A stretch of 64,000 bases of DNA from Faecalicatena contorta. GTDB taxonomy: Bacteria > Bacillota > Clostridia > Lachnospirales > Lachnospiraceae. A program made the position numbers and the translations under genes. Position 1 is the first letter of the stretch, and each line of letters begins with the position of its first letter. A model generated the notes under the pieces. That model did not search any database, was not told the DNA's origin, and worked only from the letters and a program-made list of their open reading frames with translations. Below are positions 53,014 through 61,688 of the stretch, piece by piece. The DNA is taken from assembly GCF_039521745.1 (NCBI RefSeq), contig NZ_BAAACT010000153.1; one strand, written 5' to 3'.

Positions 53014-54840
53014 ATGTGTGGAATAGTTGGATATGTAGGTGAAAAACAGGCAGCCCCGATTTTGCTGGATGGTTTGGCAAAACTGGAATACCGCGGTTAT
53101 GATTCCGCTGGCATTGCAGTATATGACGGACAAGAGATCGAGATGAAGAAATCCAAGGGCCGCCTTAAGGTACTGAATGAGCTGACCCATGACGGGGCGA
53201 CCCTGCCGGGAACGGTCGGAATCGGGCATACGAGATGGGCTACCCACGGGGAACCGTCAGATGTCAATGCACACCCGCATTTCAATAAAGAAGAGAGTAT
53301 CATCGTTGTACACAATGGAATTATAGAGAATTATCTGAAACTGAAAAACAAACTGGTCAATAAAGGGTATGAATTTATATCGGATACGGATACGGAGGTG
53401 ATCGCTCATCTGCTGGACTATTATTACCAGGGAAATCCGCTGCAGACGATCACGAAGATTATGCACCGCATGGAGGGATCCTATGCGCTGGGAATTATGT
53501 TTAAAGACCATCCGGATGAGCTTTATGCGGTACGTAAGGACAGTCCGCTTATTGTCGGTAAATCCGAGGGAGGCTGCATTATAGCATCCGATGTGCCGGC
53601 AGTGCTGAGGTATACGCGGGACGTCTATTTTATAGAAAACGAAGAAATTGTCAGAATGACTGCGGGAACTATGGAGTTTTTCAATGTGGATGAGGAACCG
53701 ATTGAAAAGGAATCCACCCATATTGAATGGGACGTAGATGCCGCCGAAAAAGGCGGATATGAGCACTTTATGCTGAAGGAGATGTATGAGCAGCCGAAAG
53801 CGATTACAGATACCTTTTCACCGCGCATCAAAGGCGGTGATATCGTGATCGAAGAGCTGAATATGACGGACGAGGAGATACAAAAGATCGACAAGATCAT
53901 GATCGTGGCCTGCGGTTCCGCATACCACGCGGGGATGACCAGTAAATATGTATTCGAGGGAATGGCGAGGATTCCCGTGGAAGTGGACCTGGCCTCGGAG
54001 TACAGATACCGGGATCCCATCGTTGAGGAGGGGACCCTGGTTGTTATCATCAGCCAGTCGGGGGAGACAGCAGATTCACTGGCGGCCCTGAGGGAGTCTA
54101 AGGCAAGAGGGGCCAAGGTTCTGGGAATTGTAAATGTGGTGGGAAGTTCCATTGCCAGGGAGGCAGATAATGTCATGTATACCTGGGCAGGGCCGGAGAT
54201 CGCGGTAGCTACCACCAAAGCATATTCCTGTCAGCTCATCGCTATGTATCTGCTTGCCATGAAATTTGCAAAAGTACGGGGAAAAATAACCGATGCGGAT
54301 CTAAAGACGTATATTGAGGACTTGAAACGGATTCCAGATCAGGTAGAACTGCTTCTGAATAATAAAAACAGAATTCAGAAATTTGCCAATAGATATCTGG
54401 CTGCCAGAGATGTATTTTTTATCGGAAGGGGAATCGATTATTCGATTTCTATGGAAGGTTCCTTGAAATTGAAGGAAATTTCTTACATACACTCGGAAGC
54501 ATATGCGGCAGGTGAACTGAAACACGGCACGATCTCCCTGATCGAAGAGGGAACACTTGTAGCCGCGGTTCTGACGCAGGAAAATTTGTATAAAAAGATG
54601 ATCAGCAATATGGTAGAGGTCCGGACCCGGGGGGCGTTTGTTCTGGCTGTTACAAACGAGGGCAACGACGAGGTAGAGCGCGCAGCTGACTATGTAATCT
54701 ATATACCGGAAACAAACCGTTATTTTACAAATTCGCTGGCTATCATCCCGCTTCAGCTGTTTGGATATTATATTTCTGTAGGCAGGGGCTGCGATGTGGA
54801 TAAGCCGAGAAATCTCGCCAAATCGGTAACAGTTGAATAA
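53014..54840 (+). CDS. glmS: Glutamine-fructose-6-phosphate aminotransferase (isomerising)
   Basis: 608 residues. Converts fructose 6-phosphate and glutamine into glucosamine 6-phosphate, the entry to UDP-GlcNAc for wall and glycan synthesis. N-terminal Ntn glutaminase with the nucleophile Cys at position 2 (CGIVGYVG) and GHTRWATHG. Two SIS sugar-isomerase domains follow (CGSAYHAG, SQSGETADS, then FIGRGIDY, KLKEISYIHSEAYAAGELKH), ending in DKPRNLAKSVTVE as usual. ATG 53014 follows GAAGGGAG. There is no room for a glmS ribozyme upstream. Confidence 0.98.
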   Translation: MCGIVGYVGEKQAAPILLDGLAKLEYRGYDSAGIAVYDGQEIEMKKSKGRLKVLNELTHDGATLPGTVGIGHTRWATHGEPSDVNAHPHFNKEESIIVVHNGIIENYLKLKNKLVNKGYEFISDTDTEVIAHLLDYYYQGNPLQTITKIMHRMEGSYALGIMFKDHPDELYAVRKDSPLIVGKSEGGCIIASDVPAVLRYTRDVYFIENEEIVRMTAGTMEFFNVDEEPIEKESTHIEWDVDAAEKGGYEHFMLKEMYEQPKAITDTFSPRIKGGDIVIEELNMTDEEIQKIDKIMIVACGSAYHAGMTSKYVFEGMARIPVEVDLASEYRYRDPIVEEGTLVVIISQSGETADSLAALRESKARGAKVLGIVNVVGSSIAREADNVMYTWAGPEIAVATTKAYSCQLIAMYLLAMKFAKVRGKITDADLKTYIEDLKRIPDQVELLLNNKNRIQKFANRYLAARDVFFIGRGIDYSISMEGSLKLKEISYIHSEAYAAGELKHGTISLIEEGTLVAAVLTQENLYKKMISNMVEVRTRGAFVLAVTNEGNDEVERAADYVIYIPETNRYFTNSLAIIPLQLFGYYISVGRGCDVDKPRNLAKSVTVE

Positions 54841-54941
54841 AATGACTGCTGTTTCAAAATTTGTTAAATAAATAAACACAATTCCATCACAAAGAGCGGC
54901 TATTATATCAATATAAAATACAAGAGAAAGAAGGTATTTGT

Positions 54942-56246
54942 ATGGAAAATCAATATAATTATTACAATCCCGAAGGACAGCAGGGGAATGCTCAGTATAA
55001 TAGCCAGCCGGATCATGACAGTCACAGCAGAAAATCAAAAAAGAAAATGCCCAAGGCTGTCGTAGTAACCGGATGCGCTCTATTATTTGGAGTTGTTTCC
55101 AGCGCAACATTTTTAACATCTAATATTGTGGGCAGTAAGGTACTGGGGCTGAATGAGTCATCTAATACAGCGGCGAAGAATACGGCTCCGGTTAACAGCA
55201 GCTCTCTTACCAAAACATCCAGTGTCATCACATCAGATGTGTCCGGTGTTGTGGAAAGCGTTATGCCTTCCATTGTTTCAATCACCAATATGAGTGTCCA
55301 GCAGGTGCAGGATTTCTTCGGAGGCATATCCCAGCAGCAAAGCGAGAGCGCAGGGACGGGTATCATTATAGCCCAGAATGATTCGGAACTTCTGATTGTG
55401 ACGAATAATCATGTGGTGGAAGGCAGCGAGACACTGACAGTTACGTTCGATGACGGCACAAGCCTCGAGGCAGATATTAAAGGGACAGACCCGTCTCATG
55501 ACCTGGCAGTTATTGCCGTGCCGTTGGATACGATTTCCAAAGATACAATGTATAAGATCGCAGTAGCTACCCTGGGAGATTCTACTCAGTTGAAAGTTGG
55601 GGAACCGGCCATTGCCATCGGAAACGCACTCGGATACGGACAGTCTGTTACGACAGGTGTGATAAGCGCGACGGATCGTGAGAGTACAACTACAGACACT
55701 ATGACAGGTGAAACAACAACCAGCGATGTCAGACTGATTCAGACTGATGCAGCGATCAATCCAGGAAACAGCGGCGGCGCGCTGGTGAATGCAAACGGGG
55801 AGGTTATCGGAATTAACTCCTCCAAACTTGTAGGAAGCTCTGTCGAAGGTGTCGGCTACGCAATTCCGATCAGCGATGTGTCAGATATTATTACGAATCT
55901 CATGAATCAGCAGACAAAATCCAAAGTTGCAGAAGCGGACAGAGGATATCTGGGAATCGAAGGTATTGATGTGACTTCTGAGAATGCGCAGAGATTTAAT
56001 ATGCCGCTTGGTGTTTATGTGACAGATGTTACCAGCGGAGGCGGAGCAAAAGCAGCAGGAATGACGAAGGGGGGAGTCATAACAGCATTGAATGGAACAA
56101 CGATTGACAGCATGAATACATTGAAAGAACAGTTAAGATATTATGCAAAAGGTGACACTGTGACGCTGACGGTCCAGGTTCCAGGCAGTAACGGGGAATA
56201 CACTGAAAATACCTATCAGGTAACATTAGGTGCAAAGGCGGAATAG
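54942..56246 (+). CDS. htrA: HtrA/DegP-family membrane-anchored serine protease
   Basis: 434 residues. A polar, Tyr/Gln-rich cytoplasmic N-terminus, one membrane helix (about 38-60, AVVVTGCALLFGVVSSATFL), then a trypsin-like domain with the triad His157 (TNNHVVEG), Asp187 (SHDLAVIAV) and Ser277 (NPGNSGGALVN). A C-terminal PDZ domain begins near residue 335 (GYLGIEGIDVTSE). It degrades or refolds damaged extracytoplasmic proteins. Length and order are those of Gram-positive HtrA. It is preceded by an AT-rich gap of about 100 bp with GAAAGAAGG before the start. Confidence 0.95.
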   Translation: MENQYNYYNPEGQQGNAQYNSQPDHDSHSRKSKKKMPKAVVVTGCALLFGVVSSATFLTSNIVGSKVLGLNESSNTAAKNTAPVNSSSLTKTSSVITSDVSGVVESVMPSIVSITNMSVQQVQDFFGGISQQQSESAGTGIIIAQNDSELLIVTNNHVVEGSETLTVTFDDGTSLEADIKGTDPSHDLAVIAVPLDTISKDTMYKIAVATLGDSTQLKVGEPAIAIGNALGYGQSVTTGVISATDRESTTTDTMTGETTTSDVRLIQTDAAINPGNSGGALVNANGEVIGINSSKLVGSSVEGVGYAIPISDVSDIITNLMNQQTKSKVAEADRGYLGIEGIDVTSENAQRFNMPLGVYVTDVTSGGGAKAAGMTKGGVITALNGTTIDSMNTLKEQLRYYAKGDTVTLTVQVPGSNGEYTENTYQVTLGAKAE

Positions 56247-56269
56247 CCTTATAGGAAATCAGATATATA

Positions 56270-56302
56270 CCTGCAGGACATCTTTCATGTATGTCCTGCA
56301 GG
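56270..56302 (+). terminator. Hairpin after htrA
   Basis: CCTGCAGGACAT pairs with ATGTCCTGCAGG around a short loop. It lacks a T tract; with the next hairpin it forms a double barrier. Confidence 0.55.
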
Positions 56303-56338
56303 GACAGAAAGAACACACAGCGGCAGATACCGCATAAA

Positions 56339-56386
56339 TAAAATACAGGACGCAGCCTTCATGGTAAGGCTGGGTCCTGTATTTTA
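56339..56386. terminator. Bidirectional terminator between htrA and cotJC
   Basis: AAAATACAGGAC-g-CAGCCTT pairs with AAGGCTG-g-GTCCTGTATTTT; the A-rich and T-rich flanks allow function on both strands. Confidence 0.88.
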
Positions 56387-56446
56387 AACTTATGAGCCGT
56401 TCGTGTGAAGGGTTTATATCAACAGATAGAGCTTGCTGATGCAGCT

Positions 56447-57064
56447 TTATTTACAGCCGCAGTCCTGACGAATGTCGAATTCAGGATTGATGGCATAGAA
56501 GTTTTTACTGTCCAGATTATCCTGAACGATGCGCAGGCTTTCACCGAACCTCTGATAATGAACAATCTCACGTTCTCTCAGGAAACGTATAGGATCGCAG
56601 ACTTCTGGATCTTTCACCAGTCTCAGGATATTGTCATAAGTTGTTCTTGCTTTTTGTTCTGCAGCCATATCTTCATGGAGATCTGTGATGGGATCGCCTT
56701 TTGACTGGAACACGGTTGCCGTCCATGGCATCCCGCTCGCCGCCTGCGGCCAGAGCGCAAGAGTATGGTCTACATAATAGGTACCAAAGCCGGATTTCTC
56801 AATTTCTTCCGGTGTCAGGTTTCTGGTGAGCTGATGGACAATGGCACAGATCATCTCCATATGAGCCAGTTCTTCCGTGCCGATATCTGTCAGAATACCA
56901 GTCACTTCTTTGTAAGGCATTGTGTATCTCTGTGAAAGATACCGCATGGAAGCAGCGAGCTCGCCGTCGGGTCCCCCGAATTGTGTGATAATGATCTGAG
57001 CAATTTTCGGGTTGGTCTGTGTAATTTTTACAGGATACTGCAGTCTTTTTTCATAACCCCACAT
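56447..57064 (-). CDS. cotJC: Spore coat protein CotJC (manganese catalase family)
   Basis: 205 residues, ferritin-like manganese catalase fold used as an inner spore-coat component. MWGYEKRLQYPVKIT opens it. The metal ligands fall in GGPDGELAASMRYLSQRY, TEELAHMEMI and the late REREIVHYQRFGE (conserved Glu/His). The C-terminus ends in a cysteine-containing DCGCK. It follows cotJB by 3 bp on the same strand. Expected to be made in the mother cell during sporulation. Confidence 0.96.
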   Translation of the reverse strand: MWGYEKRLQYPVKITQTNPKIAQIIITQFGGPDGELAASMRYLSQRYTMPYKEVTGILTDIGTEELAHMEMICAIVHQLTRNLTPEEIEKSGFGTYYVDHTLALWPQAASGMPWTATVFQSKGDPITDLHEDMAAEQKARTTYDNILRLVKDPEVCDPIRFLREREIVHYQRFGESLRIVQDNLDSKNFYAINPEFDIRQDCGCK

Positions 57065-57067
57065 ATA

Positions 57068-57337
57068 CTAACATCCTCCTTCCTGCCATGGCCATGGCTC
57101 ATTGATCCAGTCCCACCTGTCAGCGCAGGAATAGACAGTGGTATCAATTGTAAGAGGACCATAGTATGCGGCATATTCTTTCAGAGCCTCATTTCTCATA
57201 CGGCTGTACTCGCGAAAGTAAGCGAGTGCATCTTCATCGCAGGGATGGGTATCCAGAAAAAGTTTCACGTCATCCACCGCGAAGCTGACCGCATTGATAT
57301 GGTCAAGTAAATCTTTTCTGCATGGACGTTCACTCAT
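57068..57337 (-). CDS. cotJB: Spore coat protein CotJB
   Basis: 89 residues. LLDHINAVSFAVDDVKLFLD, HPCDEDALAYFREYSRMR and the final DRWDWINEPWPWQ are the CotJB signature. Its ATG overlaps the stop of cotJA by 4 bp, and cotJC follows 3 bp after its stop, so the three are translated from one message. Part of the spore coat. Confidence 0.95.
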   Translation of the reverse strand: MSERPCRKDLLDHINAVSFAVDDVKLFLDTHPCDEDALAYFREYSRMRNEALKEYAAYYGPLTIDTTVYSCADRWDWINEPWPWQEGGC

Positions 57338-57840
57338 CGATTACACCCTCCTCTTCCATGAAATGGTTTTGAGAGGTCTTCAAAAATTGTACCTCTCTGG
57401 AACCCTTTACAAGGTTCGTATAAATTCCGCCATTTCTGCCAGGGCACGTATGCCATAGCAATTGGGAAATCTTCCAATGCATCATAACGGCATCCACACG
57501 GCTGTGACGGACGGCGTTCCGGAGTGCGGCATTCACGCTGTTCTGGTTTGTGGTGTTCCGGAGTGCGGCAACCGCATTGTTCTGGGTTACGGGATTCTGG
57601 AGCTCGGCAACCGCACTGTTCCGGTTTTCGTGGTTCTGGAGTGCGGCAACCACATGGTTCCGGTTTGCGTGGCTCCGGAGCACGGCATCCACAAGGTTCT
57701 GTTGAGCCGCACTGGCGGCGGTCAGTTCTGGGCATGGGGGCAGGTGCAGGACGGCAGTTATTATTACCGTTCGGCATGCTGCGGCAGTTATTATTGTTCA
57801 TTTGTCTGCCGTAGCGCATATTGTTTTGACAATTCGCCAT
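57334..57840 (-). CDS. cotJA: Spore coat protein CotJA with Cys/Pro/Arg repeat insertion
   Basis: 168 residues from ATG 57838-57840, with GGAAGGAGATATC upstream. The C-terminal 50 residues (FPIAMAYVPWQKWRNLYEPC onward) are the CotJA domain. Residues about 45-110 are a tandem repeat of about 12 residues of the form CGCRxPEPRKPEP, repeated five to six times, making the protein roughly twice the usual length. The Asn-rich start (MNNNNCRSMPNGNNNCR) is also unusual. The cysteine-rich repeats could be cross-linked in the coat; that is inference. The reverse frame over the repeat is a shadow. Confidence 0.9.
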   Translation of the reverse strand: MANCQNNMRYGRQMNNNNCRSMPNGNNNCRPAPAPMPRTDRRQCGSTEPCGCRAPEPRKPEPCGCRTPEPRKPEQCGCRAPESRNPEQCGCRTPEHHKPEQRECRTPERRPSQPCGCRYDALEDFPIAMAYVPWQKWRNLYEPCKGFQRGTIFEDLSKPFHGRGGCNR

Positions 57841-57873
57841 TTGCGATATCTCCTTCCATATCATTTACAATAT

Positions 57874-57882
57874 TATAGTATG
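57874..57882 (-). promoter_or_regulatory. Mother-cell sigma (SigE/SigK-like) -10 element for cotJABC
   Basis: On the minus strand CATACTATA matches CATAnnnTA (SigK) and nearly CATACAnT (SigE), 34 bp upstream of the cotJA start. No clear -35 was found. Confidence 0.45.
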
Positions 57883-57905
57883 GAAGAAAATTAAAAAGGT
57901 TCCAC

Positions 57906-57934
57906 TTTACAATTTGGCAAAAGTCTTATATAAT
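57906..57934 (+). promoter_or_regulatory. Promoter of tRNA-Pro
   Basis: TTTACA (57906-57911), a 17-bp spacer and a perfect TATAAT (57929-57934), 13 bp before the tRNA. Confidence 0.75.
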
Positions 57935-57947
57935 ATAACAAGTGAGG

Positions 57948-58022
57948 CGGGGTGTGGCTCAGTTTGGTTAGAGCGCACGGCTGGGGGCCGTGAGGTCGCA
58001 GGTTCGAATCCTGTCACCCCGA
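57948..58022 (+). tRNA. tRNA-Pro (anticodon GGG)
   Basis: Acceptor CGGGGTG (57948-57954) pairs with CACCCCG (58015-58021), with discriminator A. D-arm GCTCAGTTTGGTTAGAGC; anticodon stem CACGG/CCGTG with loop CTGGGGG, giving anticodon GGG; T-arm with GGTTCGAATCC. The 3' CCA is not encoded. A promoter precedes and a terminator follows, so it is a single-gene transcript. Confidence 0.95.
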
Positions 58023-58029
58023 TCAGAGT

Positions 58030-58057
58030 AGCAGTGCATAAGAGCACTGCTTTTCTT
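58030..58057 (+). terminator. Terminator of tRNA-Pro
   Basis: AGCAGTGC-ataaga-GCACTGCT followed by TTTCTT. Confidence 0.88.
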
Positions 58058-58130
58058 ATGTTAAACATGTTATTTGGAATTGATCATTTTTGGCGAAAAA
58101 TCATGCCAATCTCCCATCTTTTAAAAAAAG

Positions 58131-58159
58131 TTGTTTTTATATGTAAAAAAAGCTATAAT
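58131..58159 (+). promoter_or_regulatory. Promoter of asnB
   Basis: TTGTTT (58131-58136), a 17-bp spacer and a perfect TATAAT (58154-58159). A small inverted repeat GTATC-cttt-GATAC (about 58182-58195) lies just downstream in the leader and could be an operator. Confidence 0.6.
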
Positions 58160-58236
58160 ATAGGACAAGTTATATAGTATAGTATCCTTTGATACGCGGT
58201 AGAACAGGAAGGCATAATAAAAGGAGATAAATTTTT

Positions 58237-60117
58237 ATGTGTGGATTTGCAGGATTTGTAGGAGAAGTTGAAGATAGAGAACAGGTACTGGTCAATATGA
58301 TGAACACGATCGTACACAGAGGACCGGACAGTGAGGGCAGGTATGTGGATGAGGATGCGGCGCTGGGATTCAGACGGCTGAGCATCATTGACCTCTCACC
58401 GGTGGGAGACCAGCCGTTGTATAATGAGGACCGCAGCATGGTGCTGGTGTTTAACGGAGAGATATATAATTACCAGGATCTTCGGAAAGACCTGGTGGAG
58501 GCCGGTCATCTATTTGTATCAAATACGGATTCCGAGACTCTGCTGCACGGCTACGAGGAGTGGGGCGAGAACCTCGTAGACAGGCTGCGCGGGATGTATG
58601 CATTTGCGATCTGGGATATAAAGAAGAAAAAACTTTTTGCGGCAAGGGATATTTTCGGCATTAAACCTCTGTATTATGCAAAGATGAATGGCGCCCTGAT
58701 GTTCGGTTCAGAAATTAAGTCTTTTATGGAGCATCCAAAGTTTGATAAGGTCTTTAATGAGGCAGCCCTTGGAAATTACCTTTCTTTCCAGTTTGTCCCT
58801 ACGAATGAGACTTTCTTCAAGGGGGTATTTTGCCTTCAGCCGGGCCATTATTTCACATATGAAAACGGAAAGATGGAAATAACCAGGTACTTTGAACCTC
58901 ATTTTACGGGAGACAGCAGGAAGTCTTTTGAGGAGATTGTGGAAGATATCGAACACGTTATGAAAGAGTCGGTGGAAAAACACAAAATCAGCGATGTTGA
59001 GGTCGCTTCCTACCTGTCAAGCGGCGTGGATTCCAGTTACCTGACGTATCTGGGGCAGGTGGACCGTACCTTTACTGTAGGGTTTGACGAGGGTAAATAC
59101 AGTGAGATTCAGGATGCAAAGGAATTTGCGGCAAGCATCAATATGCAGAACGATGCAAAGGTAATCACGCCCGAGGAATATTGGGACAAATTATCGGATA
59201 TCCAGTATTATATGGACGAACCGGTGGCGGATCCAGCTGCGATCGCCCTGTATTTTTTGAGCGAAGAGGCTGCCAAGAAGGTAAAAGTTGTACTTTCGGG
59301 AGAGGGCTCTGACGAGCTTTTCGGAGGCTATAACATATATTGTGAACCGCTGGAGCATACCGGATTTAATAAGATTCCCATGTGCATCAGAAGGGTGCTT
59401 GGTAAGTTTGCGGAGCGTTGTCTGCCAAGAGGAGTGAAGGGGAGAGGATTTCTGATGAGGCACGGCAAGACACTGGAGGAGCGGTATTTTGCAAATGCCA
59501 CGAATATTTTTACGGAGCGAGAAGCCAGCCGTCTGCTCAAGAAAGGATGTGAGCCCGGAATTCAGAAGGTAACCCGACCACTTTATGAACGGGTAAAGGG
59601 AAAAGACCCGGTAACGAAGATGCAGTACGTGGATCTGCATCTGTGGCTTGTGCACGATATCCTGATGAAGGGCGATAAGATGGGAATGGCTAATTCGCTG
59701 GAGGTCAGGGTGCCGTTTCTGGACAGGGAGGTGCTGGAACTGGCCGAGACCCTGCCGCTGGATTATAAAGTGCGCGCACCAAGGACTAAGGTGGCTCTGA
59801 GGGCGGCCGCAGATAAAGTAATACGGAGTAAGACGGCAGAAAAGAAAAAGCTGGGCTTTCCGATTCCGATCAGAGTTTGGCTGAGGGAAGAGAAGTATTA
59901 TAATACAGTAAAAAAGATGTTTACATCCGAAGCGGCGGAGAAGTTTTTCAATACAGACATGCTGGTGAAAATGCTGGATGAGCATAAGGATGGTAAGAAT
60001 ACAAATGAGAAAACAGACAACAGCCGTAAAATCTGGACGGTCTATATTTTCCTTGTGTGGTATGACAGATTTTTTGAGCATGGCAAACCGATGCATCCGG
60101 CTATGAGCAGCAGATAG
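58237..60117 (+). CDS. asnB: Asparagine synthase (glutamine-hydrolysing)
   Basis: 626 residues. Amidates aspartate using glutamine and ATP. Cys2 of MCGFAGFVG is the Ntn glutaminase nucleophile; RLSIIDLSPVGDQP and LVFNGEIYNY follow. The synthetase domain has the pyrophosphate loop YLSSGVDSSYL, GEGSDELFGGY and the late KLGFPIPIRVWLR. ATG 58237 follows AAAGGAG. Length is normal for the AsnB family that includes asparagine synthases and a few amidotransferases acting on wall precursors; ordinary asparagine synthesis is most likely. Confidence 0.95.
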   Translation: MCGFAGFVGEVEDREQVLVNMMNTIVHRGPDSEGRYVDEDAALGFRRLSIIDLSPVGDQPLYNEDRSMVLVFNGEIYNYQDLRKDLVEAGHLFVSNTDSETLLHGYEEWGENLVDRLRGMYAFAIWDIKKKKLFAARDIFGIKPLYYAKMNGALMFGSEIKSFMEHPKFDKVFNEAALGNYLSFQFVPTNETFFKGVFCLQPGHYFTYENGKMEITRYFEPHFTGDSRKSFEEIVEDIEHVMKESVEKHKISDVEVASYLSSGVDSSYLTYLGQVDRTFTVGFDEGKYSEIQDAKEFAASINMQNDAKVITPEEYWDKLSDIQYYMDEPVADPAAIALYFLSEEAAKKVKVVLSGEGSDELFGGYNIYCEPLEHTGFNKIPMCIRRVLGKFAERCLPRGVKGRGFLMRHGKTLEERYFANATNIFTEREASRLLKKGCEPGIQKVTRPLYERVKGKDPVTKMQYVDLHLWLVHDILMKGDKMGMANSLEVRVPFLDREVLELAETLPLDYKVRAPRTKVALRAAADKVIRSKTAEKKKLGFPIPIRVWLREEKYYNTVKKMFTSEAAEKFFNTDMLVKMLDEHKDGKNTNEKTDNSRKIWTVYIFLVWYDRFFEHGKPMHPAMSSR

Positions 60118-60127
60118 GAAAAGAAGG

Positions 60128-60166
60128 ACAGCTGGCCGGAGCCGATGGCGGCGGCCGGCTGTTTTA
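60128..60166 (+). terminator. Terminator after asnB
   Basis: ACAGCTGGCCG pairs with CGGCCGGCTGT around a 13-nt loop, followed by TTTTAAGG. Confidence 0.75.
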
Positions 60167-60257
60167 AGGTGTCTGTTTTCGTAATATGCCACAATAATAC
60201 CTGGCAGAAATAAACAGATGAGATCTTTTGTAAAAATTCAGGAACAGGGGAGATATC

Positions 60258-61577
60258 ATGAGAAGCAGGACAGTGCAGCCGATTCGAAATAACGGGAGGA
60301 AGCGTGCAACGCCGCCGGGCAGAGGCGGCAGTGATGGCAGCAGTATAGAAGCCAGGAGAAAGAGGCCGGACGCAACACGGCCCATGCAGAGCGTTCCGCA
60401 TTCTCCGCCGCCTGCGGAAAAAAAGGCCGGAAAGAAGAAGCGGGTGAAAAAGGGCATCCGGTATTTTGATTACGATCTGCTGCTGGTGATCATTTTTCTG
60501 ATGTGCTTTGGTCTGGTGATGCTCTACAGTACCAGCGCCTACAGTGCACAGTCAGACTTTGAGAACGATATGTATTATTTTTCCAAACAGGCGGTCATCA
60601 GTGTTTTGAGTTTTGCCGCTATGTTTATAGTATCCAAGATTGACTATCATATATATGGAGCGTTTGCGTTTGAACTTTACATATTCGCTATGATTATGAT
60701 GGCTCTGGTACAGACACCGCTGGGAATTGAAATTTATGGAGCCAGAAGATGGATCCAGCTGCCGGGAAATTTGACGCTGCAGCCATCTGAGATAACCAAG
60801 ATAGCGGTGATATTGTTTATATCCTATGAATTGTGCAGGCTGGGTAAGAAAATCAATACGAGAGAAGGTCTTGTGAGGATTATGGCATTCGGCGTAATTG
60901 CGGCCGGGGGAGTCATGTTTCTGACAGACAATCTAAGTACGGCGATTATTGTGATGGCGATCACCTGCATACTGATTTTTGTAGTTCACCCTAAGACAAA
61001 GCCTTTTATCGCGGTGGTGGGAGCATTTACAGCAGTGGCGGTCGTGGGGATTTCCGTGATGGCGGCGACCATTACCACAAGTGAAAACTTTCGTCTGCGC
61101 CGGATCATTACATGGCTGGATCCGGAGAACCACGCGGACAAAGGCGGCTTCCAGGTAATGCAGGGGCTGTATGCAATCGGTTCCGGCGGATTTTTTGGAA
61201 AAGGTCTCGGAAACAGTACACAGAAACTCGGGGTGATTCCGGAAGTGCAGAATGATATGATTCTATCTATTGTCTGCGAGGAGCTGGGGGTTTTCGGCGC
61301 GATTGTGATTCTGGTCTTGTTTGGCCTTTTATTGTACAGGCTGATGTTTATAGCCAGAAATGCGCCCGATCTGTACGGTTCCCTGATTGCCACCGGGATT
61401 TTTGCCCACATTGCACTTCAGGTAATTCTGAATATTGCGGTTGTTACCAACTTGATTCCTACAACGGGAATTACGCTTCCCTTCATTAGTTACGGGGGGA
61501 CATCCATCTTGTTTCTGATGACGGAGATGGGGATTGCACTGGGAATATCCAGAAAAATCAAATTGGGTGACGGGTAA
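60258..61577 (+). CDS. SEDS peptidoglycan glycosyltransferase (FtsW/SpoVE/RodA family)
   Basis: 439 residues. The first roughly 65 are an Arg/Lys/Pro-rich cytoplasmic extension (RNNGRKRATPPGRGGSDG) not usual in the family. About ten helices follow. YSTSAYSAQ in the first, GARRWIQLPGNLTLQPSEI with the conserved acidic site, and TGITLPFISYGGTS near the end identify a SEDS polymerase of lipid II. The last motif favours FtsW/SpoVE over RodA. ATG 60258 follows CAGGGGAGATATC. No partner penicillin-binding protein is adjacent. Division-specific or sporulation-specific use cannot be decided from sequence. Confidence 0.92.
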   Translation: MRSRTVQPIRNNGRKRATPPGRGGSDGSSIEARRKRPDATRPMQSVPHSPPPAEKKAGKKKRVKKGIRYFDYDLLLVIIFLMCFGLVMLYSTSAYSAQSDFENDMYYFSKQAVISVLSFAAMFIVSKIDYHIYGAFAFELYIFAMIMMALVQTPLGIEIYGARRWIQLPGNLTLQPSEITKIAVILFISYELCRLGKKINTREGLVRIMAFGVIAAGGVMFLTDNLSTAIIVMAITCILIFVVHPKTKPFIAVVGAFTAVAVVGISVMAATITTSENFRLRRIITWLDPENHADKGGFQVMQGLYAIGSGGFFGKGLGNSTQKLGVIPEVQNDMILSIVCEELGVFGAIVILVLFGLLLYRLMFIARNAPDLYGSLIATGIFAHIALQVILNIAVVTNLIPTTGITLPFISYGGTSILFLMTEMGIALGISRKIKLGDG

Positions 61578-61590
61578 TTAAAAAAATATC

Positions 61591-61619
61591 TTTTCATACG
61601 ATATAAAGTGTGCTATATT
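61591..61619 (+). promoter_or_regulatory. Promoter of degV-like gene
   Basis: TTTTCA (61591-61596), a 17-bp spacer ending in TGC, and TATATT (61614-61619). The palindrome at 61622 overlaps the predicted start of transcription. Confidence 0.55.
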
Positions 61620-61621
61620 AG

Positions 61622-61644
61622 TATGTAGTATTTAAAACTACATA
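61622..61644. promoter_or_regulatory. Palindromic operator candidate
   Basis: TATGTAGT-atttaaa-ACTACATA is a perfect 8-bp inverted repeat with a 7-bp spacer directly after the -10 box. A weaker related repeat, CACTA-tttg-TAGTG, lies about 25 bp downstream (about 61661-61674). The placement fits a repressor site. Confidence 0.5.
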
Positions 61645-61688
61645 TAATAGATGCGGAATGCACTATTTGTAGTGTGGGAGGATATAAT

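Noticed and set aside
57462..57878. Plus-strand open frames opposite cotJA
   Set aside because: Their repetitive valine/cysteine translation is only the antisense of the CotJA repeats.
58451..60192. Reverse open frames inside asnB, including one of 333 codons
   Set aside because: Antisense shadows of a confident asparagine synthase, with no initiation signals.
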